64,000 nt of DNA from Oscillospiraceae bacterium (GCA_015067175.1 SVMX01000002.1:165327-229326), one strand, 5' to 3'; positions 17,800 through 26,748 are shown, counted from the stretch's first letter. Program-made: numbers and translations. The notes: generated by a model from the letters alone, not told the origin.

Positions 17800-17863
17800 G
17801 TACATTTTGGTTACAATTTTCTTACAATTCGGTTACAAAAGCGTTTTTTAAGCGAAAAAACGA

Positions 17864-17886
17864 CGCTCCGTCCAAAAAACGAAGCG
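17864..17886 (-). terminator. Terminator of the GH2 operon
   Basis: Eight-bp stem with one G-U pair (CGCUUCGU with ACGGAGCG), then TCGTTTTTT on the minus strand, just after the GH2 stop. Confidence 0.6.
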
Positions 17887-17898
17887 CCGCAGTTGTTT

Positions 17899-20800
17899 TT
17901 ATTCAAATCTGAACCATGTGAAATCGAATTTCGTGCCGGGCAGAAAAACAAAGCTTATGTCATTCACACCCGTAAGCTTTGGTATCTCAAAGCGCTGTTC
18001 GCACTCGCTTTCCGAATGCATAAACTCCAGCAGAACGCTGGTCTGCTCGCCGCCTGCGGGCGTATAGCGAAGCTGTACCTGATTTGAAGGATTTGCGGTT
18101 ATGCCGCAAATAGTTACAGCAGAAGCGCCCATCGCTCCGAAATCAAGCGCATCGTAATTGATGATAACGTTGTTTCCTATGCCCACAACGCTGCGCTCGG
18201 ATATCTTGTATTCGTCACCGTAGATGCTGTCGCACTCTGCTGTGTAATTCACATCAAATGCGCGATCTATCGGACGGAATGCAAAGCCGCCGAAGATTAT
18301 GCCGCGCTCTGCAACGATACTTATGGTATGGATACCTCTCAGACGGTATGGCAGCATAAATTCCTGCTCGGCAAAGCCGCACCAGTGACCGTTATTATTA
18401 AAGGTAACACGCGCAATAAGCTTTCCGTCTGCACTGTCGGGAACGCCGTCCCAAACCTCGACAGGCGCATCAAAGCAGGTTCCGACGTGAAGCAGCAGAG
18501 CTTCACTTCCGACCTTGCCGAAATCCACATTCTTATAGCTCATTGCAGTTCTGCCGTCAAAGCCGCCGATAGCGCCGTCCTCGATGAGATTTACCGTAAC
18601 ATTAGAGCTATCTACCTGACTTGCCGAGATAAAGCTGTATGCGTCACGCGTTGCAGCGCCCATGCCTGTCACCTTAAACGGAACATCACAGCACACCTGC
18701 GGCACAGCCGCGCCGTTGTTCACAAATGCTCTTGCAATAAACTCGCCGTCGCCGAGCGCTGTCACAACAGCCTTTTCGCCGTTTTGCTCAATCTTTGCGA
18801 AGTTCACCTCAACGCCGTTATCTTTGACACATTTCCATGTTATATCGGAATATGTGCAGTTTTCTGGTAGCAGCTTCACAGATATCTCAGCGGTCGTTCT
18901 GTCAGCGTTAAGCTCTCTGTTTTCACAAACAGGGATTATCTTTCTGACTGGAACTTCGTTAGTGTATTCCGTCTTAACAACAGGGAAGCAGTTCTCTGCC
19001 GCAACCGACACCCCCGTTATCTTAAACGGACGGTACGCGTTCAGCTTAAGCTCCGCCCCCTCAAGTCCATGCGAGGTCACCGTTACAGTAATATCTCCCT
19101 CATCAAGAGTACTCTGCACCATTGCAAGCAGCTTGCCGCTGAACAGTCTGCGGTTATCGCCCTTGTAGCTGTCGTAGTCGGTGCTGTCGCCGTTATCAAG
19201 TCCCACAAGACGACCTGCGCCGCTCACCTCGACCTTTATGCGGTTTCTCGCGTTTCCGACAGGAACACCGTTCTTATCTGACACAGATATCTCAACAAAC
19301 GCAATATCTCTGCCGTCTGACCACAAAGCGTCCTTATCCTTATATACATCAAGCTTTATTTTTGCCGAGTCTCCGTTTGAACGCAGCGTTTCCTCTGCGA
19401 TAACCTCACCGCTCTCGTCATATCCCTTTGCGGTAAGCTCTCCCGCCTTATAAGGCACAACAAAATGCGCTCTCATTTCCTTATCGGTCAGCAGGTTCAT
19501 TTCGTGCTCGCCGAGGCTCTCGCCATTCAGGAAAAGCTCCACGGTATGCGCGTTGGAATAAATAATAACGTCTATCATATCGCCGTCGTTGAAATCCCAG
19601 TATGACGGTACGATATGAATTGTCGGCTCATTCGTCCAAACGCTTTTGTAGAAATAATAGATATCCTTGGGGAAGCCTGCGGTATCCACGATTCCGAAAT
19701 AACTGTTCTTGGTAGAATAAGGAGTAGGCTCACCGATGTAGTCGAAGCCTGTCCATATAAACTGACCGCCGCAAAAATCATGGTCGCGGTCAAGCCTCCA
19801 TGACTTTCTGGCAGACGCGCCCCAGCCTACCACACTGTTGTCAAGCGAGCTGCACTGCAAGTCCTCATGCGTAAGCAGCGGAACGTCTGCAGGAAAATGA
19901 TATATTCCTCTCGAACGCACTGCTGAAGCTGTTTCACTGCCATAAATAAACCAGTCGGGATATTTTGCATGATGCTCGTCATAAAGGCGCTCGGTGTAGT
20001 TGTAGCCTGCAAGCTTCACCACATCAGAAGCCTTCTGCGCATTCTCGTTGCCCATAAAATTTGAGCCGATGGTTGCGCGGGCGTTCATTTTAGGGTCGTA
20101 TTTTAAGACATAGCCATTAAGTCTTTCGGCTATCTCAATGCCGTGAGGATCGTTTGTGTCGCTTATCTCATTGCCTATGCTCCACATGATGACAGAGGGG
20201 TGATTGCGGTCGCGCTCTACCCAAGATCTCACATCACGCTCTGCGTGCTCGACGAAAAAGCGGTGATTGTCGAACTCGGTCTTGGCGTTCTCCCACATAT
20301 CAAACGCTTCACTGTCAACGAGCAGGCCGAGGCTGTCGCATATCTCGGCAAGCTGCTTAGCAGGCATATTGTGCGAGGTGCGTATTGCGTTCACGCCCAT
20401 TTCTTTCATTATGGTAAGCTGACGCTCCAACGCCGCATCGTTATACGCCGCGCCAAGCGCACCGAGGTCATGGTGCATACATACGCCATGCATTTTAAGC
20501 GGTCTGCCGTTGAGAATAAATCCCTTGTCGGAGATAAACTCCGCCGTGCGGTAGCCGAAATCAACATACTGTATCTGAAGCAGCTCATCGTCCTTATATA
20601 GCTCCACTGCGAGAGTGTACAGTTCGGGGCTGTCAACGTCCCACACAGCGGGAGCGGTTATGTCGAAGCTGTTGGTAAAGGTTTCAGTGTCGCCGCCAAA
20701 ATGAGCGCTCTGCTCAAACGCTGCAATAGTATCACCGCCCGGCTCAATAACACTGAGCTTCATTTTAACGTCACAGCAAGCACCGCAGATATCGGTATCT

Positions 20801-21309
20801 ACCTCAGTATGCCATGTGTCGCCCTGACCCTTTTCCGAGTGGATATAAATACCGTTCGTGCGGATATAGGTTGCCGCGCGCTTTTTCAGCGTTACATCAC
20901 GGAATATTCCTGCGCCCGAATACCATCGGGTATTCGGCGACTCATACTTCACGCGCACAAGTATCTCGTTGTCGCCATCGTGCAAAAGCTCTGTAATATC
21001 ATATTCAAAAGCGGAATAACCATAAGTCCAGGTTCCTGCCTCTTTGCCGTTTACGAATACAGTGGAATTCATATAAACGCCGTCAAAATTCAGCATCACT
21101 CTGCCCGACAGCTCCTCTGCGCTGAAGCTGAAGACGCGCTTGTACCAGCCCTCGCCCGTTTTGTAAAGCTCTGCTGTATTTCCTATGAGCCAGTCATGGG
21201 GAAGCTCAACATTATACCAAGCCTTGTTTTCAAGCGCGGAAAGCTCCGTGCCTATATCGCAAAGGCAGAACTGCCAGCCGTCATTAAAAAGGATATCCGT
21301 TGCGGTCAT
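17899..21309 (-). CDS. Large glycoside hydrolase family 2 (beta-galactosidase-like), with extra C-terminal modules
   Basis: A beta-glycosidase of 1136 residues. The GH2 jelly-roll sugar-binding domain is at about 10-145, an Ig-like domain at 150-255, and the TIM barrel at 260-560. The acid/base is Glu381 in WSIGNEISD and the nucleophile Glu459 in YGSETASAV. HNMPAKQ and HGVCMHHDLGA are GH2 hallmarks. A DUF4982-like domain (NAHTVELFLNGESLG) and another Ig-like domain follow, then a bacterial-Ig-like part and a malectin/CBM-like region to the end. No signal peptide is present, so it probably acts on imported oligosaccharides. The ATG overlaps the HD gene stop (ATGA) after GGAGGAAA. Exact substrate (galactoside or glucuronide) cannot be set. 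Confidence 0.88.
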   Translation of the reverse strand: MTATDILFNDGWQFCLCDIGTELSALENKAWYNVELPHDWLIGNTAELYKTGEGWYKRVFSFSAEELSGRVMLNFDGVYMNSTVFVNGKEAGTWTYGYSAFEYDITELLHDGDNEILVRVKYESPNTRWYSGAGIFRDVTLKKRAATYIRTNGIYIHSEKGQGDTWHTEVDTDICGACCDVKMKLSVIEPGGDTIAAFEQSAHFGGDTETFTNSFDITAPAVWDVDSPELYTLAVELYKDDELLQIQYVDFGYRTAEFISDKGFILNGRPLKMHGVCMHHDLGALGAAYNDAALERQLTIMKEMGVNAIRTSHNMPAKQLAEICDSLGLLVDSEAFDMWENAKTEFDNHRFFVEHAERDVRSWVERDRNHPSVIMWSIGNEISDTNDPHGIEIAERLNGYVLKYDPKMNARATIGSNFMGNENAQKASDVVKLAGYNYTERLYDEHHAKYPDWFIYGSETASAVRSRGIYHFPADVPLLTHEDLQCSSLDNSVVGWGASARKSWRLDRDHDFCGGQFIWTGFDYIGEPTPYSTKNSYFGIVDTAGFPKDIYYFYKSVWTNEPTIHIVPSYWDFNDGDMIDVIIYSNAHTVELFLNGESLGEHEMNLLTDKEMRAHFVVPYKAGELTAKGYDESGEVIAEETLRSNGDSAKIKLDVYKDKDALWSDGRDIAFVEISVSDKNGVPVGNARNRIKVEVSGAGRLVGLDNGDSTDYDSYKGDNRRLFSGKLLAMVQSTLDEGDITVTVTSHGLEGAELKLNAYRPFKITGVSVAAENCFPVVKTEYTNEVPVRKIIPVCENRELNADRTTAEISVKLLPENCTYSDITWKCVKDNGVEVNFAKIEQNGEKAVVTALGDGEFIARAFVNNGAAVPQVCCDVPFKVTGMGAATRDAYSFISASQVDSSNVTVNLIEDGAIGGFDGRTAMSYKNVDFGKVGSEALLLHVGTCFDAPVEVWDGVPDSADGKLIARVTFNNNGHWCGFAEQEFMLPYRLRGIHTISIVAERGIIFGGFAFRPIDRAFDVNYTAECDSIYGDEYKISERSVVGIGNNVIINYDALDFGAMGASAVTICGITANPSNQVQLRYTPAGGEQTSVLLEFMHSESECEQRFEIPKLTGVNDISFVFLPGTKFDFTWFRFE

Positions 21310-21863
21310 TTTGTTTCCTCCGTGATATAAAGTCTGTTAAGCGCTTCAAGATACGCTTTTTCGGTCGTCTCAAACGGTACAAAGCCGAAATCGGGCTTTG
21401 ACACTATATAAGGAGCTTTTTCAAAAAGCGCCAGACCGCCAAGCTCCAAAAACTCATAATACAGCATTGCGTCATCTATCTCAGAAACCGCTTTCATCAC
21501 TGCTTCATCATCGGCAGAAATGCCAAAACGGCTGTAAATGACACGTTGCAGTCGCTGCTCTATCTCCCTGTATTCGGGGAGCCCTCGCTTCACAGGGCGC
21601 GTGATATCAGAAATAAACGCCTCGCTCCCATCGTGAAGCAGACAAGCAAGCTGTATCTCGCGCGAATATCCGCGCAGCCTTGCTTCATTTTCGCAGGCAA
21701 GACAATGCTGCGCCACAGAATAAAAGCCTGTAAAATGCCCGTTTGCGCGGCACATATACGAAAGCGCATGGGCAATATCAACAGGCGAAATATCCTCTTT
21801 ACGAGGAGAAAGCGGCGAGAAGCTCACGCCGCTATAAGTGTATATGCAATTTTCGGGAATCAT
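21306..21863 (-). CDS. HD-domain phosphohydrolase (YfbR-like)
   Basis: It has 185 residues and an HD-superfamily fold. Metal ligands are visible as His in FYSVAQHC, HD in LACLLHDGSEAF and a downstream Asp in SEIDDAMLYYE. Relatives hydrolyse nucleoside monophosphates or similar phosphates; the substrate is not known. AGGAGAA precedes the ATG at 21863. It is coupled to GH2 by a four-base overlap, although the two have no obvious functional link. It lies 10 bases after the FapA-like gene. Confidence 0.8.
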   Translation of the reverse strand: MIPENCIYTYSGVSFSPLSPRKEDISPVDIAHALSYMCRANGHFTGFYSVAQHCLACENEARLRGYSREIQLACLLHDGSEAFISDITRPVKRGLPEYREIEQRLQRVIYSRFGISADDEAVMKAVSEIDDAMLYYEFLELGGLALFEKAPYIVSKPDFGFVPFETTEKAYLEALNRLYITEETK

Positions 21864-21873
21864 TTCTCCTCCG

Positions 21874-23322
21874 TCAGTTAGGAATAACCACTATCTGATC
21901 ATCAACAACTGTCACGCGCGACTTACTGTATACCTGTGTTATCTCAAGCGTAAGGAAGTTTATGCAGAACTTAGCGCCGGGATAAAGTCTGGTGCAGGTC
22001 GCAGACAGATTGTCCTTGTTCTTCAATTCCTCGTCAAGCTGCTCTATCAGCAGTGAAAGCTCCTTCTTTTTCAGTGTACTGAACAGCTTGTTCTGCGTTT
22101 CAAGCTTCATCTGCTTTTGCTGCTCGTCAGACAGCAATCCTGCCTGGACGCTCTTGCGGTGCTTCAGATATTCGAGATTGCGTATAGCGTTCTCAAGGCG
22201 CTCCTGATACTGCTCAAGCTCGTTTTCCGCTTTTTTCTTTCTAGCGAATGTAACCGAGCCGTCACCGATGCTTATGAGCGTCTGCGTGTATTTTTCAGAA
22301 CCGATAACATTCGCCGTAACATCACGCATAGCAGTTATCTTTCCGCCGACTATCGTGCCGTTTTTACCTATCGCTTTTAGCTCGCCATAGCAGAACACCT
22401 CGCAGAAAGCAAACTCCTTGCCCGAAACAGCGCCCTTTGCCGTGATATTGGAATTATGGAAAAAGTCAGCAGTCACGTTACCCTCAGCATTTACAGTACT
22501 GCTGATGATGCCGCCTGCCACAGTAACGCTGCCGCCTGCGGTGATGTCAGAGGAATAAATACTGCCGTCAACCTTTAAATTCTTACCCGCCTTGACGGAA
22601 AATCCCTCCATGACGTTGCCCTTGATGTGAACATCACCGAAAAAGTCGATATTTCCGACAGTGAGGTCAAGGTCGCTGTGAACAACAACAGTATCCTCAA
22701 CATTAAAGCAGCCAACGCCGTATTTGATGTGACCGTCGCAAGCTGCAATGATATGCAGACTATCCGCTGTAATAACGGAATTTTTGCCTACTGTGACCTT
22801 TGCAGGCTTACCCGGCTCGGGCGGAATAGGCTCGCCGAAAATATTAAGTCCCGGCTCACCCTCGGTCGGAGGTATGATATCGGCAATGATATCTCCTCTG
22901 CGTATCTGCAGGATAGTATCAAGCTCTCGGTAATTGGTCACGCCGAATTCGTCCTTTTTGGGCTGAATGACACGGGTCTTCTCATATTTATAATCAACAT
23001 AACCGTTGGCACCGTTTTTCGGGGGAATAGCCCTCGCGATACAAACGAAGCTCTCGTAAACCTGATTATCCAGCATATCGCGTATATCAAACTCATCAAT
23101 GCCTGCAACTATACCCTTTGAGGCAAGACATTCAGCAACAAGCTCCATCGTGATAGGCCTGCCTCCGTTCTGAGGAGGGAACATTATCATATTCGCAAGC
23201 ATACCTGAATTGTCAAACGTGATATCAACGCGTCCGTCAATAACGGGAGGCTTCTCCATTTTTGGCCCTGCTGCCGCTGCAGCAGCTTTCTCGGTAGTGT
23301 TGTTCATAATTTCGTCACTCAT
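21874..23322 (-). CDS. FapA/DUF342-family protein
   Basis: It has 482 residues. Here FapA means the DUF342 polymer-forming-like family, not the amyloid protein. The N-terminus is an Ala-rich stretch, then the DUF342 N domain (about 25-180, with LQIRRGDIIADIIPPTEGEP). A beta-helix of short glycine-containing repeats follows (about 185-345: GNIDFFGDVHIKGNVMEG and similar), then a C-terminal coiled coil (about 365-450). The role of these cytosolic or membrane-associated scaffolding proteins is poorly known. It lies in an operon between a HAD phosphatase and an HD protein. Confidence 0.8.
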   Translation of the reverse strand: MSDEIMNNTTEKAAAAAAGPKMEKPPVIDGRVDITFDNSGMLANMIMFPPQNGGRPITMELVAECLASKGIVAGIDEFDIRDMLDNQVYESFVCIARAIPPKNGANGYVDYKYEKTRVIQPKKDEFGVTNYRELDTILQIRRGDIIADIIPPTEGEPGLNIFGEPIPPEPGKPAKVTVGKNSVITADSLHIIAACDGHIKYGVGCFNVEDTVVVHSDLDLTVGNIDFFGDVHIKGNVMEGFSVKAGKNLKVDGSIYSSDITAGGSVTVAGGIISSTVNAEGNVTADFFHNSNITAKGAVSGKEFAFCEVFCYGELKAIGKNGTIVGGKITAMRDVTANVIGSEKYTQTLISIGDGSVTFARKKKAENELEQYQERLENAIRNLEYLKHRKSVQAGLLSDEQQKQMKLETQNKLFSTLKKKELSLLIEQLDEELKNKDNLSATCTRLYPGAKFCINFLTLEITQVYSKSRVTVVDDQIVVIPN

Positions 23323-23354
23323 ATTCTCACCGCCGTATTTATTTTAGTAGTTCA

Positions 23355-24005
23355 TCAAGTCTTTTGTATTATTTCAGGAACATCAAGCAGGCTGTCAGCC
23401 TTTGCAAATATCAGTCTGCTAAGCTCTTCATCGGGCTGAGTAAGATCAGGCACCATCACCGTGACGCAGCCCGCAGCCGAAGCGGAGCGAACTCCGTTAG
23501 GCGAATCCTCAAGCGCCATACATTCGCACGGCGGCAGTCCAAGCTGCTCTGCCGCATAAAGGTAAATATCGGGGGCGGGCTTGCCGCTCTCCACCATAGT
23601 AGCGCAAACTATCTTATCAAAGCTGTCGAAAATTCCAACCCTTGTAAGATATGCCTTTGCACGCTCATAGTCTGTGGCAGTTGCCACAGCGGAGGGGATA
23701 CCGCTTTGCTTCAGATATTCCAGCAGCTCGCGTATACCTTTTTTAAGCTGAAGCCCATCGCGCTCAAGCGCCTGCGACATAAGTTCCATTCTGCGAGAAC
23801 GAATGCTCACATAATCGAAATCCTTGCCAAACTCTCTCTGCAAATAGGGGATAGCGAACTTGCGTGCAAGGCTGCGAATATTTAGTGCGTGCTCTCTCTG
23901 CATGGGAAAGCCCGCCTCATTCGCCGCTTGACACCAGTATTTTACAAGCAGCTTCTCCGTGTCAAGGATAAGCCCGTCCATATCAAAAATTACAGCCTTA
24001 ATCAT
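23355..24005 (-). CDS. HAD-family hydrolase, beta-phosphoglucomutase-like
   Basis: It has 216 residues. The nucleophile loop FDMDGLILDTE is at the N-terminus, with a helical cap domain, TATDYERAKAY (motif II), GKPAPDIYLYA (motif III Lys) and ALEDSPNGV (motif IV). This is subgroup I HAD, phosphatase or phosphoglucomutase type. I use the ATG at 24005, which gives MIKAVIFDMDG. The frame is open 19 codons upstream but without homology. It is the first gene of the operon leading to GH2, with a promoter at 24097-24126. It could dephosphorylate a sugar phosphate released by the pathway. Confidence 0.87.
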   Translation of the reverse strand: MIKAVIFDMDGLILDTEKLLVKYWCQAANEAGFPMQREHALNIRSLARKFAIPYLQREFGKDFDYVSIRSRRMELMSQALERDGLQLKKGIRELLEYLKQSGIPSAVATATDYERAKAYLTRVGIFDSFDKIVCATMVESGKPAPDIYLYAAEQLGLPPCECMALEDSPNGVRSASAAGCVTVMVPDLTQPDEELSRLIFAKADSLLDVPEIIQKT

Positions 24006-24082
24006 TATGTATACCTTTTTTGGCAGATACGGCACACCAACCAAATCATTGCCATTTTGCACAAAATAATCTTTTGTAGTTT

Positions 24083-24126
24083 ATACTATTTATAGTATTA
24101 TACCACATTTATGAATACATTGTCAA
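24083..24126 (-). promoter_or_regulatory. Promoter of the HAD-FapA-HD-GH2 operon with overlapping palindrome
   Basis: Minus strand TTGACA (24121-24126), 18-base spacer, TATAAT (24097-24102). A palindrome ATACTAT-tt-ATAGTAT at 24083-24098 overlaps the -10 and start region, which is where an operator would act. Confidence 0.65.
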
Positions 24127-24235
24127 TAATAAAAAAGCTACAGAAAAGTTTTTTTATTACACAGCTTTATCGTGTTTGATCACAAATTCATCATATCGCC
24201 TCACTTTTATGGATTTTAAAATTAAAGCAACAATA

Positions 24236-24309
24236 CGAAAACGGTGTCACACAAAACAGTGCGATACCGTTTTTTGTTATCTGATAAAGCTTGTTCTTAT
24301 CGGCTTTTC
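24236..24309. repeat. Displaced copy of flavodoxin-gene 3' end and terminator
   Basis: Bases 24277-24309 equal 25607-25639 exactly (33 bp). Read on the minus strand they encode EKPIRTSFIR and a TAA stop, the last codons of the flavodoxin-like gene. The adjoining hairpin (24241-24270, one mismatch) matches the terminator at 25571-25599. The remainder of the gene is missing here, so this is a scar flanking the 24491 gene. Confidence 0.75.
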
Positions 24310-24372
24310 AGACTATTTATTCCGTTTTTGGTGTCCTTTGTCTGATTTTTGTTAAAAAACCAGGTAAAACAC

Positions 24373-24401
24373 TTGACGATTGTGACGACATGGTGTAAAA
24401 T
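24373..24401 (+). promoter_or_regulatory. Sigma-A promoter of the orphan secreted protein
   Basis: TTGACG (24373-24378), 17-base spacer, TAAAAT (24396-24401). The gene starts 90 bases downstream with AGGAGG in front. Confidence 0.7.
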
Positions 24402-24490
24402 AACATCAATGTTTAGTGACAGTCACAGCAAAACATAATAAGCTTGTACAGTCATCGAAATGATCTCTTTATCATCTTAGGAGGTGCAAT

Positions 24491-25558
24491 ATGTCAAAAA
24501 CAAAAAAAGTCATTCTCATAGTAATTGCCGCTGTTTTTTTACTGCTTGCAGCAGGCTTCATTTTCTTTTTTACAAGTCTTAATACGCTCCATTTTGAATA
24601 TAACGATGTAAGAGGATTTTCGGTCTTTTCACCCGATGAAGCCGACTCCGCACAGGAAAATGAAAGCTTTGATATAGGATATCCCGAATTTACCGCGTCT
24701 GCAATAAGGCGCATGACAAGGTATAACCTTGATGATGCGCTGTCTGTTTACAGTGTGATAAACGATAATACGGTAAATTATCTTACCGAGCTTGCCGAGC
24801 GGTATAGCAACCGTGTCAATCTGGATTACACGGTCGTTATAGAAAACGATACGCTGACGATCAGCTTCTTCGGAACAGCTTACCCCAGCGGTAACGATGC
24901 AGGCGTTGACATTAACAAGGTCTTTGAATACAGCATCAAAAACGCAAGCGCTCAAAACCCTCCTGTACTCTGCACCGATACCACAGAACCACCCGACATT
25001 GAATATCCCGACTTCGTATATAAAAGCTCACCCTCCTATACCTATACATACACAACAGACCCTGATTTAGCTGGATTTGTACCTTTAGCCGCAGAAGCCA
25101 ACGATAACAACAGCCTTGAAGAAAGCAAGCAAATTGCGAGCGCCGATACACTGTCGGAAAGCTCCGATATATCTCTATCGGAAACATCAGAAGCCTTTTT
25201 GTCGATGCTTGAAGACACGATGACACCTGTGCCGCCCGCATTTTATCCCGGTGAAATCTGCAGCGAAATCGACCTGTCTGAGTGCCCTATATATCCCGAC
25301 TTCGTATACGAAAGCTCACCCTCCTATACCTATACATACACAACAGACTCTGATTTAGCAGGATTTGTACCTTTAACCGCAGAAGCCAACGATAACAACA
25401 GCCTTGAAGAAAGCAAGCAAATCAAGAACGACGACACATTTTATCCTCCTGAATGGAGAACACGCGTATATCGGACGGTTAGCGATGAAGATACAATATA
25501 CAACACCGCTGAACCGCCCGAATACCCTGAATACGACGAGCTTTACGGCGAGCAATAA
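24491..25558 (+). CDS. Orphan membrane-anchored protein with a recent internal repeat
   Basis: I do not recognise the family. It has 355 residues. An N-terminal hydrophobic anchor (about 7-29) without a lipobox is followed by a soluble, acidic, Ser/Tyr/Asp-rich region that would lie outside the cell. A block starting YPDFVYKSSPSYTYTYTTD occurs twice (about residues 172-215 and 268-311), separated by a variable Ser/Glu-rich segment. AGGAGG precedes the ATG at 24491, and promoter and terminator are its own. It sits between two copies of the neighbouring gene's 3' end, which suggests that it arrived as an insertion. Surface display or a species-specific secreted factor is a guess. Confidence 0.75.
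   Translation: MSKTKKVILIVIAAVFLLLAAGFIFFFTSLNTLHFEYNDVRGFSVFSPDEADSAQENESFDIGYPEFTASAIRRMTRYNLDDALSVYSVINDNTVNYLTELAERYSNRVNLDYTVVIENDTLTISFFGTAYPSGNDAGVDINKVFEYSIKNASAQNPPVLCTDTTEPPDIEYPDFVYKSSPSYTYTYTTDPDLAGFVPLAAEANDNNSLEESKQIASADTLSESSDISLSETSEAFLSMLEDTMTPVPPAFYPGEICSEIDLSECPIYPDFVYESSPSYTYTYTTDSDLAGFVPLTAEANDNNSLEESKQIKNDDTFYPPEWRTRVYRTVSDEDTIYNTAEPPEYPEYDELYGEQ
25004..25422 (+). repeat. 131-bp in-frame direct repeat inside the orphan gene
   Basis: Bases 25004-25134 and 25292-25422 differ at only five positions and are 288 bases apart (96 codons), so the frame is kept. This is a recent duplication or recombination product. Confidence 0.9.
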
Positions 25559-25570
25559 CACATATCAAAA

Positions 25571-25599
25571 ACGGTATCGCATTACCTCTGCGATACCGT
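25571..25599. terminator. Bidirectional terminator between convergent genes
   Basis: Perfect 10-bp stem (ACGGTATCGC), 9-base loop. It is followed by TTTTT on the + strand and preceded by AAAA, giving T's on the minus strand. It serves the orphan gene (+) and the flavodoxin-like gene (-). Confidence 0.8.
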
Positions 25600-25606
25600 T
25601 TTTCTA

Positions 25607-26233
25607 TTATCTGATAAAGCTTGTTCTTATCGGCTTTTCGGGCTGAGGAAATTCCACGCCATTCTGCTTGCCGAGGTCGATACATTTCAGCAGCCAAGCC
25701 ATGTTCTTTGCGAGTATGCGCACAGTCTGTATGCCCTCCTCGTCCTGAAGCACCTGCTCGCCGTTTGAGCCATGCACCTGATTCCAGTACTGCGAGGATA
25801 CGACGGGCATACTGCATATCGTGAGATATTTGTTGAGCTGGTCAAACGCCGCCGAAGCGCCGCCTCTGCGGCAGCTAACGATATTTGCCGCGGGCTTGCC
25901 CATAAACGCGCTCTTTCCCGAATAAAAAGCCCTGTCCATGAACGCGGTCATAAGTCCGCTTGCTGCTGCATAATGCACGGGCGAGCCGAAGATAAAGCCG
26001 TCCGCCTCACGCGCCTTTTCGACAAAACTGTTTACGCAGTCCTCTGTCATAAAGCAGTGACCAAGTCCCTTTGCGCACGCGCCGCATCCGATACAGCCGC
26101 AAATGGGCTTGTTTCCTACCCAGAAGATCTCGGTTTCTATGCCGTTTTCATTAAGCACCTTTGCCGCCTCATCAAGCGCAGTATAGGTGCAGCCCTTTTC
26201 GTGGGGGCTTCCGTTTACAAGTATAACTTTCAT
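25607..26233 (-). CDS. Flavodoxin-like NAD(P)H-dependent FMN reductase family protein
   Basis: It has 208 residues. The N-terminal FMN phosphate loop VNGSPHEKGCTYTAL and the second flavin loop GSPVHYAAASGLMTAFMDR identify the iron-sulfur flavoprotein/NADPH-FMN reductase group. The Cys-rich stretch CGCIGCGACAKGLGHC (about 45-60) may bind a 4Fe-4S cluster, as in anaerobe iron-sulfur flavoproteins. The role is probably electron transfer or quinone/oxygen defence. It is a single gene with a promoter at 26262-26290. Its last codons are duplicated at 24277-24309. Confidence 0.87.
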   Translation of the reverse strand: MKVILVNGSPHEKGCTYTALDEAAKVLNENGIETEIFWVGNKPICGCIGCGACAKGLGHCFMTEDCVNSFVEKAREADGFIFGSPVHYAAASGLMTAFMDRAFYSGKSAFMGKPAANIVSCRRGGASAAFDQLNKYLTICSMPVVSSQYWNQVHGSNGEQVLQDEEGIQTVRILAKNMAWLLKCIDLGKQNGVEFPQPEKPIRTSFIR

Positions 26234-26261
26234 TTATGTGCCTCCGTTTTGCTTTTTCTAT

Positions 26262-26290
26262 ATTATACACCATTTCAGGCGGAATTTCAA
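26262..26290 (-). promoter_or_regulatory. Sigma-A promoter of the flavodoxin-like gene
   Basis: Minus strand TTGAAA (26285-26290), 17-base spacer, TATAAT (26262-26267). Confidence 0.65.
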
Positions 26291-26295
26291 GCGGC

Positions 26296-26679
26296 TCAGC
26301 GCTTATCATCGGAGTTTACTCCCACAACGCCGCCCACAGCACCGAATACTACCGCAAGCACTGCCTTTACCCACAGCATAACGCTGCCAAAGCCGCCGAA
26401 TATCAGCGACATCAGCACAAGCACAAGAAGATACATTACTCCGCACAGCGCACCTGTTTTTATTCCCTCACGTCTGCGCAGCTTTCCTCCGCTGCGCCCC
26501 GCAAAAAAGCAGGCTGCCGCTGTTATCAATACAGCCGCAGCGCCCGAAAATCCCTCTGCGGAATCCGTAAACAGCATGAAAAGCGCCAATACCGCCGACA
26601 ATACGAGCGTTAATGCAATTCCCGTAAGCAACCCCGCAGTATACGGCAATAACCGCCGTTCTTTTTTAACTCTGCGCAT
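26296..26679 (-). CDS. TIGR04086-like small membrane protein
   Basis: It has 127 residues. A basic N-terminus is followed by four hydrophobic helices (about 14-36, 44-60, 76-97, 102-121) and a short charged tail. The glycine-rich arrangement resembles the TIGR04086/DUF3792 family of Clostridia, whose function is unknown. It starts at ATG 26679. No operon partner is obvious: the flavodoxin-like gene follows with its own promoter. Confidence 0.65.
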   Translation of the reverse strand: MRRVKKERRLLPYTAGLLTGIALTLVLSAVLALFMLFTDSAEGFSGAAAVLITAAACFFAGRSGGKLRRREGIKTGALCGVMYLLVLVLMSLIFGGFGSVMLWVKAVLAVVFGAVGGVVGVNSDDKR

Positions 26680-26748
26680 ACAAGCCTCCCGTGCAATTTC
26701 TTTGTTAGCAATATATGCGCCGCTCGTCCTAAATATGGCTGAAAGCTA

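Larger units (their letters stand above)
24006..24490. other. 485-base gene-free stretch between HAD gene and orphan secreted protein
   Basis: Apart from the HAD promoter at its left end, it holds a degenerate copy of the 3' end plus terminator of the flavodoxin-like gene (24236-24309) and a + strand promoter (24373-24401). The rest is A+T-rich and I see no conserved RNA or gene in it. Confidence 0.6.
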
